The notes under the pieces were generated by a model. The model saw nothing but the letters and a program-made list of their open reading frames with translations, was not told the origin of the DNA and did no database searches. Shown here piece by piece: positions 5,978 through 12,431 of a stretch of 12,690 nucleotides of DNA. The first letter of the stretch is position 1. Every line of letters starts with the position of its first letter. The stretch lies in NCBI GenBank assembly GCA_018334775.1, contig JAGXLJ010000007.1:1-12690 (forward strand), written 5' to 3'. This stretch comes from Halodesulfurarchaeum sp. Lineage in GTDB: Archaea > Halobacteriota > Halobacteria > Halobacteriales > Halobacteriaceae. A program made the position numbers and the translations under genes.

Positions 5978-7165
5978 TCAGTCGTCCTCAGTGACGGGAT
6001 CCGGCTCATCATCCGTGGCACTCGCGGGTTTCGTGCTTCCGATTTGTCCGGTCGTGTGACCGCGCCAGTCGACGTTTCGCTGGAGCCACAGCGCGGCGTA
6101 CACAAGCGAGAGTAGGACCGGGACTTCGATCAGCGGACCGATGACTGTCGTGAAAGCGACACCGGACCCGACACCGAAGACGGCGACCGCAACTGCGATG
6201 GCGAGTTCGAAGTTGTTCGAGGCCGCGGTGAACCCGATCGCGGTCGTCGTCGAGTAGTCCGCGCCGATCCGGTGCCCCATTGCGAAGCTCACGAAAAACA
6301 TCACGACGAAGTAGATCGTCAGCGGGACCGCGATCAGGAGCACGTCAGTGGGTTGACCGACGATCCGCTCGCCTTGCATCGCGAACATGACGATCACGGT
6401 AAAGAGCAACGCCACGAGCGTCAACGGATCGATCTTTGGGACGAACTGCTCCTCGTACCACTCCTCACCCTTGGTGCGTGTCCCGACGAACCGCGAGAAA
6501 ATGCCCGCGGCAAACGGAATTCCGAGGAAGATGGCGATCGCCTCGAACACCTGCATGGCGGTGATGTTGAACGCCGCGATCCCAGCGGTCAGCGTCTCTA
6601 GTCCGAGCACATCGGGCAGGAACAGGGCGAAGAAGGTGATGTACACCCCGTAGGTCAAGATCTGAAAGACGCTGTTAAAGGCGACCAGGCCAGCCGCGTA
6701 CTCGCCCGACCCTTCTGCGAGGTCGTTCCAGACCAACACCATCGCGATGCATCGCGCCATCCCGATGAACACGAGTCCGAGGAAGAACTCCGGTCTGGCC
6801 GGCAGGCCCGGGACGATGCCGCCGAAGAAGATCAAAGCCAGCGCGACCATCAACGTCGGGCCGATCAGCCAGTTTTGGAGCAGGCTCAGACCCAGCACTT
6901 TCCACTGGGCGAACACCCGTGGCAACTGGTCGTAGTTGACCTTCGCCAGCGGCGGGTACATCATCAGGATGAGGCCGATTGGCACGAGATGGAGATCCTG
7001 GATCGGCTGGGTCACTGAGGGTGCGACAAAGCCCAGGCCGACGCCGATTGCCATCGCACCGAAAATCCAGACTGAAAGGTACTTATCGAGAAAGTCCATG
7101 GACCGCGGGTCCCCACAGTCCGGACAATCACACTCCGGGCCATGTTCCTGGTCCACGTTACTCAT
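5978..7165 (-). CDS. acr3: ACR3-family arsenite exporter
   Basis: A 395-residue, ten-helix transporter of the BART superfamily. ACR3 signatures are clear: FLDKYLSVWIFGAMAIGVGLG at 25-45, the conserved Cys139 in GMARCIAMVLVWNDLA, and Glu320 in GFTAASNNFELAIAVA; both residues are essential in characterised ACR3 proteins. It extrudes As(OH)3/arsenite driven by the proton gradient. The N-terminal cytoplasmic tail has ECDCPDCGDP (Cys12, Cys14, Cys17) before helix 1, a possible metalloid-capture site, and the C-terminal tail is acidic (TDDEPDPVTEDD). The ATG at 7165 lies inside the end of arsR2, overlapping its stop by 8 nt (ATGAGTAA), which implies translational coupling. arsC follows after 3 nt. 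This layout is the usual regulator-exporter-reductase operon. Confidence 0.95.
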   Translation of the reverse strand: MSNVDQEHGPECDCPDCGDPRSMDFLDKYLSVWIFGAMAIGVGLGFVAPSVTQPIQDLHLVPIGLILMMYPPLAKVNYDQLPRVFAQWKVLGLSLLQNWLIGPTLMVALALIFFGGIVPGLPARPEFFLGLVFIGMARCIAMVLVWNDLAEGSGEYAAGLVAFNSVFQILTYGVYITFFALFLPDVLGLETLTAGIAAFNITAMQVFEAIAIFLGIPFAAGIFSRFVGTRTKGEEWYEEQFVPKIDPLTLVALLFTVIVMFAMQGERIVGQPTDVLLIAVPLTIYFVVMFFVSFAMGHRIGADYSTTTAIGFTAASNNFELAIAVAVAVFGVGSGVAFTTVIGPLIEVPVLLSLVYAALWLQRNVDWRGHTTGQIGSTKPASATDDEPDPVTEDD

Positions 7166-7556
7166 CGTGATGCACCTCGTCTAAGGCATCGATGACTGCG
7201 GATGCAACCGGCGTCGCCTCGTAGTTGCGCCAGCGACCGTTCTTGCGCCGGTTGACGAGACCGGCCTCGCGAAGGTCAGAGAGGGCGTGACTGATAGCAC
7301 TCTCGCTTACGTCGACGACCGCATTGAGTTCACAGACACAGAGTTCGCCGTCCGCATCGGCGAGGACGCGTGCAAGCCGATACCGGGTTTCGTTGCCCAG
7401 CGTCGAGAGCACTGCGAGGTCGGATTCCACCCGCTCGCTCCGGGCCGTCGACTGCAGCATATCCAGTTCCGAGAGGCGTGTCTCGACGTCTTCCACCCGG
7501 CATTCGTCGAGTTTGTCCTCAAGATATCGATGGATCCGCTCGGATTCCGTTGCCAT
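7158..7556 (-). CDS. arsR: ArsR-family repressor of the acr3-arsC operon (arsR2)
   Basis: A 132-residue winged-helix regulator from ATG 7556. The frame extends upstream to a TTG at 7580, but that would run translation through the promoter and operator, so the ATG is preferred. A helical N-terminal extension of about 45 residues precedes the DNA-binding core. The fold starts at about 48 (AVLSTLGNETRYRLARVLA). ELCVCEL at 71-77 provides Cys73 and Cys75 for As(III) sensing, and the recognition helix is about 83-97 (VSESAISHALSDLREAG), followed by the wing (KNGRWRNYEA). The end overlaps acr3 by 8 nt. A TATA-like element and a TTGAA-N6-TTCAA palindrome lie immediately upstream, consistent with autorepression of the whole operon. 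It is divergent from arsR1 in sequence, so the two probably have separate targets. Confidence 0.92.
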   Translation of the reverse strand: MATESERIHRYLEDKLDECRVEDVETRLSELDMLQSTARSERVESDLAVLSTLGNETRYRLARVLADADGELCVCELNAVVDVSESAISHALSDLREAGLVNRRKNGRWRNYEATPVASAVIDALDEVHHDE

Positions 7557-7564
7557 ATATTTAT

Positions 7565-7587
7565 TTGAATGTTTCTTCAATTAATAG
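7565..7587 (-). promoter_or_regulatory. arsR2-acr3-arsC promoter with ArsR/SmtB-type operator TTGAA-N6-TTCAA
   Basis: A perfect inverted repeat occupies 7565-7569 and 7576-7580. TGAA-N6-TTCA is the core of known SmtB/CzrA-type operators. On the minus strand it lies between a TATA-like CTATTAA (7581-7587), about 27 nt before the ATG, and the start codon itself (7556), so the mRNA is probably leaderless and bound repressor would block polymerase. Spacing and symmetry are seen; the binding protein is inferred. Confidence 0.58.
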
Positions 7588-7708
7588 CTGTCGCTACCGA
7601 GCGAACTTGGCTAAGATATCTTCAGCCACCAACGAATGGCCTTAAGTGCCAGGAAAAGGATATCTGGCAGATGCGTAATTACCGTTGGATGAAATCCGTA
7701 CCATTCAA

Positions 7709-7714
7709 TTATAA
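7709..7714 (+). promoter_or_regulatory. TATA-like element before the torD remnant
   Basis: TTATAA lies about 20 nt upstream of the ATG at 7732, at about the distance expected for a short or leaderless archaeal transcript. It is divergent from the arsR2 promoter across a 175-bp intergenic region. Confidence 0.35.
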
Positions 7715-7731
7715 GCAATTGTAGATGGATA

Positions 7732-7812
7732 ATGAACATCTCTGGCCACCCTTCAGCCTCGCAAGACGTGGCTGAGGAGACTGCACAGGTGGCCATTTTG
7801 ACGCGGATGTAA
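7732..7812 (+). pseudogene. Detached N-terminal fragment of the TorD-family gene
   Basis: ATG 7732 opens 26 codons (MNISGHPSASQDVAEETAQV and onward) ending in TAA at 7810. The composition and the helix-forming SQDVAEETAQVA look like the first helix of a haloarchaeal TorD-type protein. The frame of the downstream TorD body is already open here in another register (from the TGA at 7773) and reads FDADVRHLEPPTESTVSDVAKWAYQWL through the same bases and beyond. The two frames overlap at about 7790-7812, as expected if an internal deletion removed part of helix 1-2 and shifted the frame. Confidence 0.5.
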
Positions 7813-7886
7813 GACATCTAGAACCGCCGACAGAATCGACGGTTTCGGACGTTGCAAAGTGGGCTTACCAATGGCTTAAATCTGGA

Positions 7887-8384
7887 ATGGATGCACTTCC
7901 CAAGGAGTTCCGCGATCCCCTGGTAACGTTGCGAGACATGGACTGGGTTGGGGTGAAAACGATTCGGTCCGAATACACGCGGTTGTCCCGGGGACCGACG
8001 AATCAGCTATCCCCAGATCCACCGTACGAATCCCTTTACCGGGAAAACACGATCTACGGCTCGACGACGACGAACACCCGAAAGTCGTATCTCCAGACGG
8101 GATTAGATCTCACGGACGAGGAGGACCGTGAACCATTGGACCTTCTCGGTATCGAACTGCAGTTCCTCGGTGAACTGCGGTCAAGAGAGGCAGAGGGGGA
8201 CGAAGAGAGTCGGCCCCAGTTACAGGCGTTTCTCGAAGAGCATGTGGCACACTGGTTCGACGATTTCGAAGCCGCCATTCAGGAAAACGAGCCCCACGAA
8301 TTCTCCGAGGCCATCGTTCGACTGACCGGTGCGCTCCTGGGGAACGAAGCCGTCCGACTTGATGTCGACTGGCAACGTGGGTAA
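7887..8384 (+). CDS. TorD/DmsD-family molybdoenzyme maturation chaperone, 5' end broken
   Basis: From ATG 7887 there are 165 codons of an all-helical TorD-like protein, against about 200-230 usual. Family features are EYTRLSRGPTNQLSPDPPYESLYRE at about 28-52, the GLDLTDEEDREPLDLLGIELQFLGEL segment (the E-P-x-D-x-x-x-x-E-L-x-F-L signature) at about 72-97, and the helix FLEEHVAHWFDDFEAAIQ at about 114-131. These proteins bind signal peptides of DMSO-reductase-family enzymes and assist molybdenum cofactor insertion. In-frame coding sequence continues upstream of 7887 to at least 7776 without a start codon, so the true N-terminus has been lost and this ATG is internal. The gene is therefore probably non-functional or truncated. 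No molybdopterin enzyme is visible in the window. The antiporter gene follows after 153 bp. Confidence 0.72.
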   Translation: MDALPKEFRDPLVTLRDMDWVGVKTIRSEYTRLSRGPTNQLSPDPPYESLYRENTIYGSTTTNTRKSYLQTGLDLTDEEDREPLDLLGIELQFLGELRSREAEGDEESRPQLQAFLEEHVAHWFDDFEAAIQENEPHEFSEAIVRLTGALLGNEAVRLDVDWQRG

Positions 8385-8466
8385 TTACCTCAGAGAGGAA
8401 GCCTTCCGAGCGGGTGTCCAAGATTGACGGAAATCAAGGTTTGACTTCGATCGACGCCTGTTCACA

Positions 8467-8508
8467 ATGAAGTTATTAGAATAACCCTTCATCTGCCCCG
8501 ATATATAT
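8467..8508 (+). promoter_or_regulatory. Antiporter promoter: TATA box and upstream palindrome GTTATT-AG-AATAAC
   Basis: TATATA at about 8502-8508 lies about 30 nt before GTG 8538, giving a leader of a few nucleotides at most. Upstream, 8472-8485 is a perfect 6-2-6 palindrome, and flanking ATGAA (8467-8471) and TTCAT (8488-8492) extend the symmetry with a 2-nt offset. It could bind a dimeric regulator. A terminator hairpin for the preceding gene is the alternative, but a 2-nt loop makes that unlikely. Confidence 0.45.
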
Positions 8509-8537
8509 TAGGAATGCTTTCGTGAGTCAACGTAGCC

Positions 8538-10394
8538 GTGGCGAGTACCCTGTTGCCAGTCGTTGCGGTCATTCTCATCACGGGATTGCTGGTTCAATTA
8601 CTGGCGCATCGATTTCGGATTCCCAGCGTCGTCTTTTTTCTCCTCATTGGGTTAATTTTGGGGCCGGAAGGTGTCGGACTTGTAACCCTTAATACGTTCG
8701 GGGAGGGTCTGGAAACGATCGTTGGTATCAGCGTCGCAATTATCGTGTTTGACGGTGCCTTCCAGCTCCGGGCCGACCACATCCGCGAAGCTTCCACCAC
8801 CTCGCTCCGTTTGGTGACGATTGGGTCGGTTATGATGTTCCTCGGAACCGCCGCGGCCGTTCGACTGTTGGAGGGGGTTACGTGGGAGATTGCGCTGATT
8901 ATCGGTGCCTTGCTGATTGCGACCGGCCCAACTGTCATTACGCCGATTCTGGAGGTCGTTCGAGTGAGAGAGCATGTTGCAGCAGCCCTTGAAACGGAAG
9001 GGATCATCAACGACGTGACCGCAGCGATCGCAGCCGTTGTGATTTTCGACGTCTTGCTTCTCGATGATCTCGGCCTCCAGGCGACCGTGTTATCGTTTCT
9101 CCAACGAATCAGTATCGGCGTCGCCGCGGGTCTCCTCGCCACAGTCCTCATTTTTCTCCTCCTCAGATATCAAATAGCTCCTAGAGAAAGTCAGCAGGCG
9201 GCCCGATTCCTACTTTTGAGTGCAGCCATTGGCTCCTTCGCAGTTGCCGAAATATTTGCAGCGGAGGCCGGTATTGCTGCTGCAGCGACGGCCGGACTTG
9301 CCGTGGGTAATCTTGACCTCTATTATCGGGAAACGATGGAAGAGTTCGGTCGGGACGTGACCCTCATTGCTCTCGGATTCGTCTTCATTTCCCTCGCTGC
9401 ACTCATCAATTTTGAGGCCGTGATCGGATTGGGGGTTGGCGGACTGTTACTCGTCGCTACCGTTATGTTCCTCATTAGACCAGTTATTGCCTGGGTTGCG
9501 ACCTGGGGGGTTGAGCGGTTTGACAGGTCAGAACGCCTCTTCCTGGCAGCCATCGGTCCCCGCGGGATCATCCCGGCAAGTGTGGCGACGCTGTTCGCAA
9601 TCGAACTCGAGCTTGCGGGGAACATTTCAGCGGCACAGACCTTGCTCGGCACCGTATTCATCGTGATCCTCGCCACGGATATCATCGAGGCAGGATTTGC
9701 ACGACAGATCGCTGACCTACTCGGAGTAACACCAATGCGTATGTTAATCGTCGGCGGGGGCCGAGTTGGCATGGCCCTTGCCAATCGACTGGAGAATAGT
9801 GGTGAGTTCGTCGTCATCGTCGAACGAGACGAGGAACAGAAATTGCAAGCCGAAAACAAGGGTTTCACAGCCTTCCTTGGCGACGGGACGAACAATACGG
9901 TCCTACAGGAGGCAGGAATTAAAGATGCAAAGGCCGTCATCGCTGCAACCGGGAAAGACGACATCAATCTGCTGATTGCTCAGATTGCCAAGACGAAATT
10001 CGGTATCGAGGACCTGTATGCGAAGGTAAACGAACCGGAGAACGATTTAGCCTTCGAATCCTTAGAGGTAAAGGCAGTCAATGCTCCGGATGCGACTGCC
10101 TTTGCCATCGAAAACGAGATCGAGCGACACGAACTTGCAAACTGGATTTACAATCCGGAGGACGCCCACGCCGTGCAAGAAGCCGTTGTCACCTCGGACC
10201 ACATCGGTGGACATTCGATACGGGAACTCGCAGACGAAATTCCGGATTCGTGTTTGATTATCGAGATCGGTGAGGACGCGAACGCCCATGTCCCCACTGC
10301 GGACGAGGTGATCGAAACCGGTGACAAAGTTACATTTCTTGGAGACTCAACTGCCGTGCAAAGGGCCGTCAAGCTGTTTCATCCACATACATAG
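8538..10394 (+). CDS. CPA1 (NhaP-type) Na+/H+ antiporter fused to RCK/TrkA regulatory domain
   Basis: A 618-residue two-part protein. Residues 1-395 form about 12-13 transmembrane helices of the CPA1 Na+/H+ exchanger fold: PSVVFFLLIGLILGPEG early on, the unwound-helix motif ATGPTVITP at 128-136 (Gly where many homologues have TDP), the ion-binding pair Asn158-Asp159 in EGIINDVTAA, and a conserved basic IGPRGIIP at 339-346. Residues 400-540 are an RCK_N Rossmann domain: RMLIVGGGRVGMALA at 401-415, acidic Glu429 ending beta2 (favours NAD/NADH), and GDGT at 448-451. Residues about 548-616 form RCK_C, with the final strand VTFLG. It exchanges Na+ (or K+) for H+ at the membrane under nucleotide or ligand control, for pH and salt balance. 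GTG 8538 is chosen because the in-frame ATG at 8514 is followed directly by a stop. Confidence 0.92.
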   Translation: MASTLLPVVAVILITGLLVQLLAHRFRIPSVVFFLLIGLILGPEGVGLVTLNTFGEGLETIVGISVAIIVFDGAFQLRADHIREASTTSLRLVTIGSVMMFLGTAAAVRLLEGVTWEIALIIGALLIATGPTVITPILEVVRVREHVAAALETEGIINDVTAAIAAVVIFDVLLLDDLGLQATVLSFLQRISIGVAAGLLATVLIFLLLRYQIAPRESQQAARFLLLSAAIGSFAVAEIFAAEAGIAAAATAGLAVGNLDLYYRETMEEFGRDVTLIALGFVFISLAALINFEAVIGLGVGGLLLVATVMFLIRPVIAWVATWGVERFDRSERLFLAAIGPRGIIPASVATLFAIELELAGNISAAQTLLGTVFIVILATDIIEAGFARQIADLLGVTPMRMLIVGGGRVGMALANRLENSGEFVVIVERDEEQKLQAENKGFTAFLGDGTNNTVLQEAGIKDAKAVIAATGKDDINLLIAQIAKTKFGIEDLYAKVNEPENDLAFESLEVKAVNAPDATAFAIENEIERHELANWIYNPEDAHAVQEAVVTSDHIGGHSIRELADEIPDSCLIIEIGEDANAHVPTADEVIETGDKVTFLGDSTAVQRAVKLFHPHT

Positions 10395-10563
10395 GCCATT
10401 TGTGCCATTCGTATCCCCGACGTTTATAAAGCAGACGCCGAAACCAGTCGCGCTTGATATCATTGGATCTGCTATCTAAATCGATAATGCAGGTGTCACC
10501 CGGTGTCTCTCCACCAGACGATGGGGCCTCATCGGACTTGGGGTTATAGCCGCGGTCGGCCAA
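10369..10563 (-). pseudogene. Unrecognised C-terminal-looking remnant, convergent with the antiporter
   Basis: A minus-strand frame with only a TTG start at 10563 and an in-frame TAA a few codons upstream. The last 35 or so residues (DIKRDWFRRLLYKRRGYEWHKWP and onward) are basic and aromatic, followed by a short acidic end, and look like a real protein terminus. In another frame, an ATG preceded directly by TATAAA (about 10578) overlaps the first half, hinting at a frameshifted gene start. It overlaps the antiporter's 3' end by 26 bp. The family is not recognised. The rest of 10395-10672 shows no other gene. Confidence 0.25.
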
Positions 10564-10672
10564 CTTGGCTGAAGTGACATTTTATACGGAGTTTCAAACA
10601 AAACGAGGAGCAATCTCGTACTAATTGGAGAAACAAAGAACGAAGTCACGGAAGGTGGAGCTAACTTGGGTT

Positions 10673-12232
10673 TCACTCAGTTATTTTAAAAGCAAAGTGA
10701 TGGGCAGGCAGCGGACGTATTGGATGGTTATCGAGATACGAGAGATGTGGTTTGCACTCGAATCCGTGGCCATCCTTTTCGGTTTCGAAGAGTGTCGGAT
10801 ATATATCGATGAAATGATATCCCGGCCCACCGGATACTGGAAGATTCAGATGTACTATTCCATCTTCCCCATTGTCGCAGTTCCCGCAAAAGTAGCCGAG
10901 CATCTTGTTGTCGTATACAACGAAGTTAGCATTCTCGTAGAGAGTCCACCCCGTCCCACTGATTTTAATGTCAATCTCAGTGTCCTGGGGACCGGATGTT
11001 GGAGAAAACTCCGTGATTTTTGGTTGCATAATAAACCCGGTCACGGCAACTGATTCTCCGCTAACTTCGGCGACGATAGGCCTTGTAGCGCCTCGATCCG
11101 GAGGGATTTCCACCTCCTTCTCAAAGGTCCCATCGTCGTCAGTTTCCACCGTTGGGAGTTTGTCTGGCTGCGGTTTTGGGGTAATTGTTTTACCGTTTAT
11201 TCGCTTTCCGTCGTGGCGGTGCCAGACGAGGTTGACCGACTTGTTTTCGGGAAAACGCTTACCGCTGATCATTGCCTCAGTCCCGGGGGGTCCCGAATTT
11301 GGCGCAATCGTGAGAGTGGCTTCCGTATCGCGATCGATCGATGGATAATGGACCGAAAGGGGCTCTTCCGGAATGAGTTCGTCACTCCAGGCAGCGGCGG
11401 GTTCGGTTTCTGGTTCGGTGACCGTCACCTCCCACTCGTTTTGCGTCTCGCTTCCAACTGGTCCAAAATCAGATTGGGTCCGCGATTGGAGAAATGGAAC
11501 GCCCTTGTATCCTCGCCAAACAAGGATATCGTGTTTTCCTGGAGGTCCGACCGCTCGAACTGAAGCGGTTGCCGTTCCATTGTTTTTCACACCAGTCATG
11601 ATGCCGACCAATCCCAGATCCCACGATACTTGGAAATTATTTCGAGCCGGATTGGGCCCGATACCGTAGCCTTTGACGGTAAAGAACTCGCCGAGTTCGG
11701 CGTTGTCATTAACTAATTCAAAATGTGGGAAGATTTCAAATTCGGCATTCGCAACGGTCGATCCGTTATTTCTGATGGCAATCGGATGAGTAGATCCGTA
11801 ATCCTCCGGAATCTCAATCGTCTCTTCGAACGTACCACTATCATCAGTTTTTACGTCCGTAAGCGTCACCTCTTTCGGTTGATATTGAGGCCCCTTGATC
11901 TCGTTGGCTTGGATAACTCCCCAATTGCCGACAACCGTTTTCCAGACGACTGCGAGTTCAGCGTTCGATGGTAACTGCAATCCACGTATGGTGACTGTGT
12001 CTCCGACGTGACCTTCCATATCGCCCAAAACGAGATCTCCCGACTGGGATTCGTTGTCAGATCCACGTTGATTCAGTGTTTCTCGTAAATCGGTCGAGAT
12101 GCCTTCTTCCAGTACCATTGGCTGATCGTATCCGAGGTTCTTGGCTTGAACCCATTGCTTCCCGGGTTCAATTTTCAGATTTTTAAAAGCCGGCAACCGT
12201 TCCGGCACGAACTCCATCGCGTCGATCATCAT
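10673..12232 (-). CDS. Ig-like (IPT/TIG-like) four-module protein with A-B-A-B internal duplication
   Basis: A 519-residue, Pro/Gly/Glu-rich, beta-strand protein of unknown function. Module A appears twice: about 71-170 and 307-403. Both copies read GDT/GTE..I.G...P.N..., then TDDxGTFEExxEIPxDxGxTxPI. Module B appears twice: about 171-250 (NFQVSWDLGLVGIMTGV, then PPGKHDILVW) and 404-485 (NFVVYDNKMLGYFCGNCDNG, then GPGYHFIDIY). PNSGPPGTEAMISG and PTSGPQDTEIDIKISG are typical IPT/TIG openings. The only cysteines are Cys449 and Cys452 (CGNC) and Cys493. No signal peptide or anchor is seen: TGA lies directly before ATG 12232, so either the protein is cytoplasmic or its N-terminus was lost. ATGs at 12229 and 12217 are alternative starts. 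It looks like a surface or exopolysaccharide-associated scaffold, which is inference. Confidence 0.7.
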   Translation of the reverse strand: MMIDAMEFVPERLPAFKNLKIEPGKQWVQAKNLGYDQPMVLEEGISTDLRETLNQRGSDNESQSGDLVLGDMEGHVGDTVTIRGLQLPSNAELAVVWKTVVGNWGVIQANEIKGPQYQPKEVTLTDVKTDDSGTFEETIEIPEDYGSTHPIAIRNNGSTVANAEFEIFPHFELVNDNAELGEFFTVKGYGIGPNPARNNFQVSWDLGLVGIMTGVKNNGTATASVRAVGPPGKHDILVWRGYKGVPFLQSRTQSDFGPVGSETQNEWEVTVTEPETEPAAAWSDELIPEEPLSVHYPSIDRDTEATLTIAPNSGPPGTEAMISGKRFPENKSVNLVWHRHDGKRINGKTITPKPQPDKLPTVETDDDGTFEKEVEIPPDRGATRPIVAEVSGESVAVTGFIMQPKITEFSPTSGPQDTEIDIKISGTGWTLYENANFVVYDNKMLGYFCGNCDNGEDGIVHLNLPVSGGPGYHFIDIYPTLFETEKDGHGFECKPHLSYLDNHPIRPLPAHHFAFKITE

Positions 12233-12431
12233 TCAGATAGATGTCCTATGTATCGAGATTGTCAAAATCTCCGAATCGCGTTCCCAAAAATTGCTTCTCA
12301 TTGCTGTGTTTGCCCAGGCGGGGCCAATGAACTCAGGAAAACCGGGCTAATTCAGTTGGTAGGGCCACACCCAGAAAACACCTATTTTCCCATCAGCATT
12401 TACGCGAGTATGTATCAGGAGGCTGGATTTT

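Noticed and set aside
2724..7580. arsA, arsD or arsM (ATPase, chaperone, methyltransferase) in the arsenic cluster
   Set aside because: No frame shows a P-loop anion ATPase, an ArsD Cys pattern or an AdoMet-methyltransferase motif; efflux appears to rely on ACR3 and the permease alone.
7158..7580. TTG start at 7580 for arsR2 (8 extra residues)
   Set aside because: It would place the start inside the palindrome at the TATA element, whereas ATG 7556 lies at leaderless distance from the promoter.
7611..7817. 68-codon minus ORF between arsR2 and torD
   Set aside because: It has no recognisable domain, it overlaps the torD remnant and its promoter, and the composition is not acidic. Its hydrophobic/aromatic end is noted but is not enough to call a gene.
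8594..9967. Long minus ORFs (107-214 codons) opposite the antiporter
   Set aside because: They are antisense frames of a clearly coding membrane protein gene, rich in Ser/Arg/Thr with no motifs.
10476..10676. 66-codon minus ORF with TATAAA just before an internal ATG
   Set aside because: The translation is Pro/Arg-rich with no continuity past 10476. It is kept only as a frameshift hint in the orphan-remnant finding.
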